The notes under the pieces were generated by a model, which worked only from the letters and a program-made list of their open reading frames with translations, ran no database searches and was not told the DNA's origin. The translations under genes and the position numbers were made by a program. Below, piece by piece: positions 1-12,600 of a stretch of 64,000 nucleotides of DNA (the stretch's first letter is position 1; every line of letters starts with the position of its first letter). The stretch is from Macrostomum hystrix (Eukaryota > Platyhelminthes > Macrostomidae). The stretch covers positions 870,501 through 934,500 of the forward strand of contig CATNEN010000009.1 in the NCBI GenBank assembly GCA_950097015.1, in the 5' to 3' direction.

Positions 1-119
1 CTTAATGGCTGGGTGAACTGAAGCGATGCTGAAAGGCACAAATTGTTCCAATGCAGTCGGGAATCGAACTCCGACCTTCAAGTCGAAAGTCCATCACTCT
101 AACTACTAGGTTACAACCC
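1..119 (-). repeat. SINE family A, copy 1 (tRNA-derived, truncated)
   Basis: Read on the minus strand this begins with a tRNA-like head: a box A-like GTAACCTAGTAGTTAGAG followed by a box B-like GAGTTCGATTCCC, then a body containing GAACAATTTGTG. The same head and body recur at 1990-2520, 46607-46892 and 49306-49590, which defines a dispersed family. The copy is cut by the window edge and has a shortened body. Confidence 0.75.
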
Positions 120-611
120 CCATCGTTCTAAAGTACACACGTACTCAGCAGCTAAAAGAGTAACATCAGTTGTTTGTTGCCATGCAGTTAAGCTGTGGCA
201 TCGCTAAGAATGACTGCAGTCCGCAGACCGCGAGTGCTACCCCGCATGGTCAGCAGTAGTACGTCCAAGTTAAACTGGGCGCCACCTGATCACCAGGCCC
301 TGACCACCTGAAGCCGCTACCAGCTCATTATTAAACCGTTCGAACTTTTTCCTACAGTACTCATGTAGTCTTGTACGAGACGAAGGACACTCTCGCCGTG
401 CATTGAAAATGATGTCACATGTCACATTCTTGAAGAAACACCGGAACTTCAATTGACATTGTGCTTGCGCTGCAATATTACAGAATGCTTGAGCATTTAT
501 TAAGTGCGAATGTATGTATCTGCAAAATTCACTGGGTACAATGGTGGTCTTATTGTGAAGATCGATGTTTTGCCCTGCTGGATCACATCCGAACCGCTTG
601 TGGACCCACAG
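120..611. other. No recognised gene; upstream of the TEP gene
   Basis: Open frames here are short and lack homology. The signal-peptide exon of the TEP gene could lie here or before the window, but I cannot identify it. Confidence 0.5.
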
Positions 612-3600
612 ACAGTTCCTGGTGCTGGCGCCCAGCTCGCTGCAGCCCGGTCAGCGCTGGTCAGCCCAGGTGCACTGCCTCAGCCTGGCCCACCGGCCGG
701 CCAGCCTGCATCTGCGAATCAGTCGCATCACTCACCGGAGTCGACCGGGCCCGGGGCCAAGCCTCGACGACGCTTCCGATCGAAGTGGTGACTCGGTTGG
801 CTCGCGCGCGGTGGAGGAACTATTCGAACACCCTGGACAGACCCGACTGGTGCAGCTCAAAGTGAGCAATTGTGATGTGAAGTAGTCGTAGAAAAAATAA
901 ACACTTGCTCACCGGATGGCATTTCACAGCTTCACAATACCTTTTACAATGGCCTAGATTCCAGAGACCTGGCAAGATGGTGAGTACCAACTCAAAGCCG
1001 AGGCGCGCCACAATAATGCCATGCTCTGGTCCGAGACCCGACGGCTCCAGATGGACGCCCGCACTCTAGCCATCATCATCCAGCTCAGCTCGCCCGTGTA
1101 CAGCATCAGCCGGGGCCTCCGGTTCCGCGTAATCGCCATTCGCAAGAATCTGCTTCTGGCCCGAGTGACGCTGGATCGCGTCGAAGTGGTCGATCCGAAT
1201 GGCGTCGTTGTCCGGCGCTGGCTGTCACAGACTGTAGGCGCCGAGGGATTCCTGGAGTTCGCTATGCCGCTGAAGCCAGTGTTCACCGAGCTCCGTTGGA
1301 CCGTGCGCTGCTGGCACCGAGGCGTCGCGCAAGAGCGCCACTTCAGCGCCATCAACATCGCCGGCAAGGTTGGCGTCCCATTGGTCGTGAACGCTTCCCT
1401 GCCGCGCAGCCTGGCCTCTGACGCTTTCGGTGTCTACGGCCGGCTCGAGGCGGTCCGCGACAATCAGGAGCCGGTGACGGGCAACGCCAGTCTGGCTCTG
1501 ACGCTCTCCACGGCAGCCTGGGGCAGAGGCAACGTCCTGGCTAGACTCACCAGAGACATCAAATTTGTGAGCCATGAAAAGCTGCTCTTGGCATGATACT
1601 TTGATACTTTGACACATTGATAACACACACTGCCTGATAGTGAAAAGTCAGAGCTCATGTACATACATGTGAGAGCTTGCCTGAGTACGTTATGCCTTAC
1701 GCCTAAGCCCCAAAATTTGCCAGTTCCAGGGCGGCGGTGATTTCCTCTTCACAATGCGGGAGATTGCGAATGCAATCGGCACCCTGAAGGTGGCTGGTAA
1801 CGCCTGGCTCACGCTGGAGGGCCGGGTGCTGGACTGGCAGACCTGGGCTGCCGGCTCCGACAGGGCGTCAGCCTTCCTGTTCGATTCGAGCCCGCGGTTG
1901 AAGCTGTTGGGCGGCCGGCTGCGCACGTTCCGTCCAGGATTCGATCTCATGACGCATGTGAGACATTCAGTCATTATTCTTCCACATTTGGGGCCTGTAG
2001 CCTAGTGGTTAAAGCGTCGGATTCACGAATTGAACGTTTGGGGTTCGATTCTTGACTCCATTGGAACAATGGTAATAATAATAATAATAATATTTGTGAC
2101 CCATCATTTAGTGGCACTAGACCCACAGCCAGCAAGGAGGCAATTCTTGCCGTTTCGCTGACTCCTGAGCACCCACGCACACAGATACTGAACGCAGGCA
2201 CACGCTCATACAGGTAGTACATCTGCCCTGACTTTCTCATCGTCAGGCAGTGTACATTTCACTGTGCCTTGGAGGTTGGCCCTCAAGGGCGTAAATTGCA
2301 CGACAATTGGAACATTGTCCTTTAGCAAGATACTCCACTCTGCATTGCTTCAGTTTACCCAGCTGTTAAATGGGTGTTAAAATCAGTTGGGGTAATTGTG
2401 TGTGGGTGTAATGTCTCCCCAGTGCATGGACTGAACAGCCTTCAGATGGGTCGCACAATTCTGCGGCTGTGCTGTCGGCTGCAATCCTGGCCCATTTGAG
2501 GCAGGTGTAAAACTAGTTAATGTTTCCACATGCGGGTGATTCATTAGCGGGTCCTTCCTATCACTTCAAAGGCGTACATCTACCGGCCAGATGGCATGCA
2601 GATCCGAGCTATCAACCAGCGAGTTATCTTGGACGCTGCTTGCACAAGCGGTGGCAGCGACATCGGCGCCGACGTCAGCCGAAGGTCAGTGACGGCGCAG
2701 GTGCCGGATTCGGGCCTGGCATCGGTGCGGCTGTCGCTGAGTCCGCAGTGCCGGTCCTACCGGCTGCAAGCGACTCTGCAGTCGGCGGGCCACGGCTCCG
2801 GGGCCACCGACTGGCAGACTGTCCGAAGGCATCGCGGCGGTAGCGGCGAACAAAACGTCGACAAAAGCAGCGGCAGCGTCGGAATCGGCGGCCCAGCAGT
2901 CAGCGACTTTGGCGGCTTCAGGCAGCAGCTTCAGGTCACGCTGCTGCAGGCGGACGTTCTGAGGCCGGTCAGGGCGGACAGCTTTGCCGCGTTCCGCCTG
3001 GCCTGCACCGACTACGTGCCACGAATTCACTACCTGCTTGTGTCCGGCGCTGCGGTGCACGTCTCCGGTGGGATGGGATGGGATGGGATGGGATGGGATG
3101 GGATGGGATGGGATGGGATGGGATGGGATGGGATGGGATGGGATGGGAGGGAATGGAATGGGATGGCATGGGATGGGAGGGAATGGGATGGAATGGGATG
3201 GGATGGGCTGGGATGGGATGGGATGGGATGGGATGGGATGGGATGGTGTGGGATGGGATGGGATGGGATGGGATGGGATGGGATGGGATGGGATGGGATA
3301 GGATGGGATGGGATGGGATGGGATGGGATGGGATGGGATGGGATGGGATCGGAGTGGATAGTACAGTTTAGGAATAACAAGCCTTTTTAAAACTCCGCCA
3401 CAGGCTTCCTGGACATGCCGCCGGGTGTGCGGTCTCGCTCGTTCAGCCTGGCTGTGTCGCGGGACCTGATGCCAGTGGCTCGGCTTGTGGCCTACTGCCA
3501 CCTGGCCCGCCTCAGACCAGGCTTCAGCAGCGATCACGGCACGGGTTACGGCATCGGTCACGGAGCCGAGTTCCGTCTGCTAGCCGACTCTGTGGCGTTC

Positions 3601-6600
3601 CGCATCGAGCCGTCGCTGGAGGCTGCCTCGTCACGAGTTCGGCTGTCGCGCGGCACGGACCTGTCCGGACGGAGGGTGAGCGCCCTCGCCGAGGGATTCC
3701 CGCAGGGCGGCTTCCTGTTGAACTCGGCCGTGCCGCTGGACCTGTTCGCCACGTCTGGCGACGCTACCGTTTTGCTATGGGAGAGCGTGAGTTGCTATGG
3801 GAGAGCGTGAGTTGCTATGGGATAGCGTGAGTTGATATGGGAGAGCGTGAGTTGATATGGGAGAGCGTGAGTTGCTATGGGAGAGCGTGAGTTGCTATGG
3901 GAGAGCGTGAGTTGCTATGGGAGAGCGTGAGTTGCTATGGGAGAGCGTGAGTTGCTATGGGAGAGCGTGAGTTGCTATGGGAGAGCGTGAGTTGCTATGG
4001 GAGAGCGTGAGTTGCTAGGCGGTATCAGAGTTGCTATGGGAGAGCGTGAGTTGCTAGGCGGTATCAGAGTTGCTAAGGAAGAGCGTGAGTTGCTAAGGGA
4101 GAGTGTGAGTTGCTAGGCCGGCATCGGAGTAGTTGAGGCAGCTGAAAACTCAGATTTCCCTACTCAGATCTCGGCCGAGCTGTCAAAATTCGATCGGCAC
4201 CGAAATCAGCCATTGCGGATGAGCAGTTGGTCGGACTCACTGCCGGTGCCGCAGACCCGCCACCTGCCCGCGCCATCCAGTGGATTGGACGCAGCTGAAG
4301 TTCTTCGCGACGCCGGCCTCGTCGTGCTGGGTGGCGGCGAAGAAGATTTGGGAAGTGAGTTGAGTTGGCTGGGATGCGGTTAGGGATTTGAGTCTTTTGA
4401 AGATTTTGGTTAGCAAATAGACTACTCCGTCCATCCTTGCCTCAGAGGCGGGCTGCAATGCGACTCGTGGCAACTCCAGCCAGTGTGAAATAGGGGTCTT
4501 CGACTCAACCAGCACCGACACCGACGATCCGCCATCGCCGATTGCGCCTGCCGAGGCAACGCCGCATCGCATGGCCTACCGGCATGTCAACTACGATGAC
4601 ACCTGGTTCTGGCGCTCCACCTACTGCATGTGCGTGCAGCCTCTGGGGTGGAAGCTGGTGCTGGGGTGGGGATGGAAGCTGGTGCTGGGGTGGGGATGGA
4701 AGCTAGTGCTGGGGTTGGGATGAAAGCTAGTGCTGGGGTGGGGATGGAAGCTAGTGCTGTGGTTTAGGATGAAAGCTAGAGCTGGGGTTGGGATGGAAGC
4801 TAGTGCTGGGGTTGGTATGGAAGCTAGTGCTGTGGTTTAGGATGAAAGCTAGAGCTGGGGTTGGGATGGAAGCTAGTGCTGGGGTTGGGATGGAAGCTAG
4901 TGCTGTGGTGGGGATAGAAGCTAGTGCTGGGATGAGGATGGAAGCTAGTGCTGTGGTGGGGATGGAAGCTAGTGCTGGGATGAGGATGGAAGCTATCACT
5001 GGGGTGGGGATGGAAGCTGATGCTGCGGGGAGATGGAAGCTGGCGAAGGAATGAGGATGGAAGTTGGCACTGGGGTGGGGATGGAAGCTGGTGCTGGGGT
5101 GGGAAGCAGTGGTTGTTGAGCAAATTACTCTGTGTCAAAGAAACCCTAATCGCAGGGGCACTCACGGGATGGCACTGCCAGATGCGACCTCGCCGAAGCG
5201 CTGGGACACCACCTGGGTGATGGGGTCGGTGTTGCTGCACCCAACCGAAGGCCTGGTGCTGCCGGCGATGCCGCCGCAGCTGTTCTCGCCGGCCAGGCGC
5301 TTCTTCGCGACGATGGAGGCGCCAAAGATTGCCGTGCTGGGCGAACAGGTCGGCGTCCGGGTGGCCTTGTTCAACCGCTGGAGCTACTGGATAGAGGTAC
5401 TGGATGGTAGGAGGTACTGGATGTTAGGAGGTACTGGATAGCAGCAGGTACTGGATGGTAGGAGGTACTGGATGGTAGGAGGTGCTGGATGGTAGGAGGT
5501 ACTGGATGGCAGCAGGTACTGGATGGTAGGAGGTGCTGGATGTTAGGAGGTACTGGATGGTAGGAGGTACTGGATGGTAGGAGGTGCTGGATGTTAGGAG
5601 GTACTGGATGGCAGCAGGTACTGGATGGTAGGAGGTGCTGGATGGTAGGAGGTGCTGGATGGCAGCAGGTACTGGATGGTAGGAGGTACTGGATAGCAGC
5701 AGGTACTGGATGGTAGGAGGTGCTGGATGGTAGGAGGTACTGGATGGTAGGAGGTGCTGGATGGCAGCAGGTACTGGATGGTAGGAGGTACTGGATAGCA
5801 GCAGGTACTGGATGGTAGGAGGTGCTGGATGGTAGGAGGTACTGGATGGTAGGAGGTGCTGGATGGTAGGAGGTACTGGATGTTAGGAGGTACTGGATGG
5901 CAGCAGGTACTGGATGGTAGGAGGTGCTGGATGGTAGGAGGTGCTGGATGGCAGCAGGTACTGGATGGTAGGAGGTGCTAGATGGTAGGAGGTACTGGAT
6001 GTTAGGAGGTACTGGATAGCAGCAGGTACTGGATGGTAGGAGGTGCTGGATGGTAGGAGGTACTGGATGGTAGGAGGTGCTGGATGGCAGCAGGTACTGG
6101 ATGGTAGGAGGTACTGGATAGCAGCAGGTACTGGATGGTAGGAGGTGCTGGATGGTAGGAGGTACTGGATGGTAGGAGGTGCTGGATGGTAGGAGGTACT
6201 GGATGTTAGGAGGTACTGGATGGCAGCAGGTACTGGATGGTAGGAGGTACTGGATAGCAGCAGGTACTGGATGGTAGGAGGTACTGGATGGTAGGAGGTG
6301 CTGGATGGTAGGAGGTACTGGATGGTAGGAGGTACTGGATGGCAGCAGGTACTCGATGGTAGTAGGTGCTGGATGGTAGGAGGTACTGGATGGTAGGAGG
6401 TGCTGGATGGTAGGAGGTACTGGATGATAGGAGGTACTGGCTGATAGGAGATAATAAATGTTTCAGCAGCTGAAACATGTCAGAGAGCTTCTTTACCCGA
6501 CCGGCAGGTGCTGGTTGAGCAGCAGGCCAGCTCCTCGATTGCCTCGCTGCGCCGGCAGGCCGATGGTTCGTTCGCAACGGTGAGCGGGCAGCGGTTGCAC

Positions 6601-9600
6601 ACGCTGGTGCGCCTGGCCGCTGGCGAAACCAGACGGGTTCACCTAGCCGTGGTGCCTCTTGGCCTGGGCGTCTGTTCCGTCAGGATCTGCGCCTTCGCGC
6701 ACCTCAGCAGCGACTGCGAGACAGTCAGCATCCGCGTCAGGGTGCGTCAGGATTTGATTCCCTGCAGTGGCAAGACCGGGATTCTAAACTCTTGTACCTC
6801 ACAGACATCTACTTCCCAACAGACTGAACCCATTTGCTGCCCAGCTCATCTATTTACCAGCTCATCTATTTACCAGCTCATCTATTTACCAGCTCATCTA
6901 TTTACCAGCTTATCTATTTACCAGCTTATCTATTTACCAGCTCATCTATTTACCAGCTCATCTATTTACCAGCTCATCTTTCCACCAGGCTCCCGGGGTG
7001 ACCAACCGGTACCACACTTCGCTCCTGCTTGACCTGGTATCCCAGTCGAAAACTTCGTCGCCGCGCCTCGACATCTTCGCCGAGGCCTCCTTCGTCCGGC
7101 CACACGACCGCTGGCTGAACTACGTTCCCGGCTCCAAGTGGGCGGCGGTCACGGCTGTCGGGGACATCGCCGGCCCGGCCGCCGGGCAGCTCGCCATGTC
7201 GCCGGCTGGCGAGGGGCTGTCCGGGGCCGAGGAGGCCGTCGGGCTGCCAGACGGCACGGCGGAGTCGGCGGTGTTCGGCCTGCTGTGGAACGCCCAGCTG
7301 CTCGACTTCCTGGCCCGCATTGGCCAAATCTCGCAGCGCGATTTGAGCACAAGAATCGCCAAGTTGGTCGGGGCTGGGGTGGCCGCACCAATGAATCTGA
7401 GTCTTGAGCTTATGGGAAACCCCAAGTATTCCTACTGAGGCTGGACCCCAAGGCAGAGAGAATTCCAGCACTGCTTGACAAGTAAATTGCTGGTCGAGAT
7501 GCACTTTAGAGAGCGCCTGTGCTGTGTGAGTGCCTGTGAGCATGTTTCTGTGCTGTGTGAGTGCCTTTGAGCATGTTTCTGTGCTGTGTGCCTGTCACCA
7601 GTTCCCACAGCAGGTTGGAGAATAGGTAATAAGTTTCATTGGACACTGACAGCGTGACGTCACCGACCCTGCTGCAGCTTCAGCCCCATCCTGGCCCGCC
7701 TGTCCGCGCACGTCGGCCCTGACGGCGGCTTGGCCAATCAGCACGGCCGCTACCTGGGCGAGTCGAGCAGCCTGCTGACAGCGCTGGCCGTACTGGCGCT
7801 GGCGGAGACCTCCAGATCCGAATGGAACCAGCAGGTTTTTGTGCCCGACACCCTGATACACCGCCTGGTGGGATTCCTCGCGTCCGCGCAGGCAAGTTGG
7901 GATTAATGTGTATGAGAAGGGATTAGTGACGGAGAAGAGATGGGATTAGTGGCGGTTAAAAGAAGGGATTAGAGGCGGTTAAAAGAAGGGACTAGTGGTG
8001 GGGAAGAGAAGGGATTAGTGAAGGGGAAGATAAGGGATTAGTGAAGGGGAAGAGAAGGGATTAGTGAAGGGGAAGAGAAGGATTAGTGAATGGGAAGAGA
8101 TGGGATTAGTGGTGGAGAATTGAAGGGATTAGTGGTGGGGAAGAGAAGTGATTAGTTAAGGGGAAGAGAAGGGATTAGTGAATGGGAAGAGATGGGATTA
8201 GTGGTGTTTAAAAGAAGGGATTAGTGGTGGGTAAAAGAAGGGATTAGTGGTGGTTGAAAGAAGGGATTAGTGATGGGTGAAAGAAGGGATTAGTGGTGGG
8301 TAAAAGAAGGGATTAGTTGTGGTTAAAAGAAGGGATTAGTGGTGGTTGAAAGAAGGGATTAGTGGTGGGTAAAAGAAGGGATTTGTGGTGTTTAAAAGAA
8401 GGGATTAGTGGTGGGTAAAAGAAGGGATTAGTTGTGGTTAAAAGAAGGGATTAGTGGTGGTTGAAAGAAGGGATTAGTGGTGGTTGAAAGAAGGGATTAG
8501 TGGTGGTTGAAAGAAGGGATTAGTGGTGGTTGAAAGAAGGGATTAGTGGTGGGTAAAAGAAGGGATTTGTGGTGTTTAAAAGAAGGGATTAGTGTTGGGT
8601 AAAAGAAGGGATTAGTGGTGGGTAAAAGAAGGGATTAGTTGTGGTTAAAAGAAGGGATTAGTGGTGGTTGAAAGAAGGGATTAGTGGTGGGTAAAAGAAG
8701 GGATTTGTGGTGTTTAAAAGAAGGGATTAGTGTTGGGTAAAAGAAGGGATTAGTGGTGGGTAAAAGAAGGGATTAGTGGTGGTTGAAAGAAGGGATTAGT
8801 GGTGGTTGAAAGAAGGGATTAGTGGTGGTTGAAAGAAGGGATTAGTGGTGGTTGAAAGAAGGGATTAGTGGTGGTTGAAAGAAGGGATTAGTGGTGGTTG
8901 AAAGAAGGGATTAGTTGTGGTTGAAAGAAGGGATTAGTGGTGGTTGAAAGAAGGGATTTGTGGTGGTTGAAAGAAGGGATTAGTGGTGGTTGAAAGAAGG
9001 GATTAGTGGTGGTTGAAAGAAGGGATTTGTGGTGGTTGAAAGAAGGGATTAGTGGTGGTTGAAAGAAGGGATTTGTGGTGGTTGAAAGAAGGGATTAGTG
9101 GTGGTTGAAAGAAGGGATTAGTGGTGGTTGAAAGAAGGGATTAGTGGTGGTTGAAAGAAGGGATTAGTGATGGGAAAGAGAATGGATCTTTGGTGAGGAA
9201 TGGAAGGTATTATCAGGGAAGACAATTGACCAAGCAGTTTTCAGTCTATTATAACTAACTACTAGACCGAGCCTTATCATGTGCTGAGAAGGCACCCTGT
9301 CACGCACTCAACCAAGCAGGACAGGAGCTCAACACAGCTGAATGGGTCCATCGTGGACCACCAGAAGCTGGACGCCAAGTTTTTTAATGTCTACAAAACT
9401 AATAAAACGGCTGGTAGGGTCGAGGGTTCGAGCGCTTCGTATGGAAGCATCAGCGAAGCAGACAGGGTGATGGAGAGGGTCAGCCTCACCGCTCTAACTG
9501 TGCTGGCTGTCATGAACAACAAACTTCCTGCCGAAGTGAATAAAAGGTCAGTCTTGCAACTCTATACTCAGCTTCCTAAGTCCCTGCCACGGTAACAGTC

Positions 9601-12600
9601 AGGGAAAATTACTCCATAAAGTTTACTTGCTTAAGTCATGCATAAGGCGAAGGCGAGGGTTTGAGGCTAAGGGCGAGGGGCTGAGGATTGACGGTTTGAG
9701 GGGGTGAGGCTTGAGGGATTGAGGGGTTGAAGGGTTGAGGCCAGGGTGAGGGGTTGAAGGATTCAGGCCAGGGTGAGGGGTTGAGGGGTTGAGGCCAGGG
9801 TGGGGAGTTGAGGCCAGGGTGAGGGGTTGAAGGTTTGAGGGGGTGAGGGGTTGAGGGGTTGAGAGATTGAGGCCAGGGTGTGGGGTTGAGGCCGGGGTGA
9901 GGGGCTGAGGGGTTGAGGGGTTAAGGCCAGGGTGATGGGTTTAGGGGTTGAGGCCAGGGTGATGGGTTTAGGGGTTGAGGCCAGGGTGATGGGTTTAGGG
10001 GTTGAGGCCAGGGTGATGGGTTTAGGGGTTGAGGCCAGGGTGAGGAGTAAAGGGATTGAGGGGTTGAGGGGTTAAGGGGTTGAGGGGTTAAGGGGTTGAG
10101 GGGTTAATGGGTTGAGGGGTTAATGGGTTAAGGGGTTGAGGGGTTAAGGGGGTGAGGGATTGATGTCGAGGTGAGGGGTTGAGGCCAAGTGTAAAGTACG
10201 AAGTCTGGGCGAGAGCAGTTTAGTGTTGTGCGAAAAAAATACGTGGGGCTCCAGGCGGCCATGCGCCGGTCCTTTAGATCAACCTGGTGGGGTGTAGCTA
10301 TCGATAGGCTGCAGCACTGCATCCGCAGATGTACATATCGAAGGAAGTTCTTTGATCCAATGATGAGCCAATCAGCGCAGCCCTAGGCATAGCTTCTAAT
10401 CGCAATCCAATCAAAGTGAGCAAGTTAGATTAGAACATTACACTAGGGCGAAGGGTTGAGGTCAAGGGTGAGAGGTTGAGGAGGTGAGGGGTTGTGGAGG
10501 TGAGGGGTTAGGGAGGTGAGGGGTTGAGGAGGTGAGGGGTTGAGGAGGTGAGGGGTTGACAAGGTGAGGGGTTGAGAAGGTGAGGGGTTGAGTAGGTGAG
10601 GGGTTGAGAAGGTGAGGGGTTGAGGAGGTGAGGGGTTGACAAGGTGAGGGGTTGAGAAGGTGAGGGGTTGAGTAGGTGAGGGGTTGAGAAGGTGAGGGGT
10701 TGAAAAGGTGAGGGGTTGAGGAGGTGAGGGGTTGAGGAGGTGAGGGGTTGAAAAGGTGAGGGGTTGAGGAGGTGAGGGGTTGAGGAGGTGAGGGGTTGAA
10801 AAGGTGAGGGGTTGAGGAGGTGAGGGGTTGAGAAGGTGAGGGGTTGAGGATGTGAGAGGTTGAGGAGGTGAGGGGTTGAGGCCACAGACAGCAGCAGATT
10901 CTAGTCATGTGTCACCCGCAGAGGCGCAGTCATCGGCCAATCGGCTCTGGACTTCCTTAGCCGACAGTCACCGGAGCTGCTGGCCGACGCGAACCCGCTG
11001 GGCCTGTGCGCAGCCGCTTACGCCCTGGCGCTCCACTTGCCAGACAAAGCCATCGCCAGGCGCTTCGTTCAGGCGCTGGAGGGCAGCGCGCTGCGTGACG
11101 GAAGCGGCCGCATCTATTGGGCGAATCGGGCGCTGATGGCGCAGCCGGATCGCCAGATGGACACGGCCGGCCGCCTGCTGCTGACGCACCGGAGACGGGG
11201 AGGCAACGACGGCTACGCAGTGCTGGTGAGTTGGGAACTGGGCTATTCGGCCAAATGCGCTGAGTCCTTCATGAGCACACACACAGGGTGTGTATATCTG
11301 CCCTGACTTTCCCATTGTCAGGCAGTGTACGGAAGGGAGGCAGGCGGCACTGTGCTTGCGAGTGGCAAACTCTTCAACCGTTCAGCATCTCAGCTCCATC
11401 AGAAAATGATGGTACACAGCACAGAACTCTGCCAGTCTAGCAGCCCATCGATCCCAAATCCAGGCCACCGCCTTCGCCGTCCTCGCCCGCCTCGCCCTGG
11501 ACAGCCCGGCGACTGTCGAGCCTGGCATCCTGGCCTTCCTGACGGAGACCCGCGACTCCTTTAACGGCTGGGTGTCCACCATCGACTCCGCCTTCGCGCT
11601 TCGGGCTCTGAGCCAGCTGTCAGTCATGGACCCGAACCGCAGGGTGTACAGCCTGGCCCTGAGGCTCAGCTCCTCGGCAATGTCCGGTGCAGCATCGCAC
11701 GCCATGAATTTCCCTGAGACCAGCTTCTCACTCCCGCAGCGGCTTCAGCTGCGCTCTAACCAGGTGTGGGGCGAGCTGGAGGCTCAGGTATCCGGCAGCG
11801 GGCGCCTGCTGCTGCAGCTGGCGGTCAGCAAGAATGTGGACCACGCCTTCCAGCTCAGGAACCCGGAGCCCGGCACCGCCTTCTCACTCACCTGTACGCC
11901 AAGCTTTGCTGGCAGAAATGGCAGCATCTTCACAATGACTGCTTGCACGCGGTAGGGCAGATCCTTGTGACTGATTATCAACTCAAACTCCGCAACTGCT
12001 CATGCTTAAACTCCCCGCCCTCTCGACCCCGCCAGCTGGCTCATGACCAGCCGCTCGGAGTTCAGCGGGCTGACCATGCTGAGCTTCGAACTGCCATCCG
12101 GCTTCGACGCGACCAGCGGACCTGGGCTGCGGACCATTGCGCAGAGCGGCCGCATGCACCCCCAGCTGCGTACTGCCTGGATCAAAGGACCCAACGTGAA
12201 CTTGGTGTTTAGCCGGGTGAGGATCCCACTCCTGAGGTTTCAAATTTTAGGGGTCCTGAAGTTTTAAGGCTCTAAGATTTTTAGGGATCTTGAATTTTCA
12301 AGGCTCCTTAAGTTTCAGGGCTCTTGAAGTTTCAGGGCTCTTGAAGTTTCAGGGCTCATGAAGTTTCAGGGCTCATGAAGTTTCAGGGCTCTTGAAGTTT
12401 CAGGGCTCATGAAGTTTCAGGACTCCTGAAGCTTGAACTTCCTGAGGTCAGAGATCGAACGCAAGAGAATTAAAGATTGTATGCAGTTCAAATTCATTAA
12501 AAGTCACCTTGATCTCACAGATTGCATCATCCGAGGACACCTGCGTCAGTCTGACATTCAACCGCTGGTATTCTGTGGCCAACGTTAGCTACATTCAAGC

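Noticed and set aside
3030-3390. Long plus- and minus-strand open frames of the GMGWD or PIPSH type
   Set aside because: They are translations of the TGGGA microsatellite in TEP intron 4.
3771-10882. CRISPR-like regular repeats
   Set aside because: Units are head-to-tail with no unique spacers, and the host is a eukaryote; these are minisatellites.
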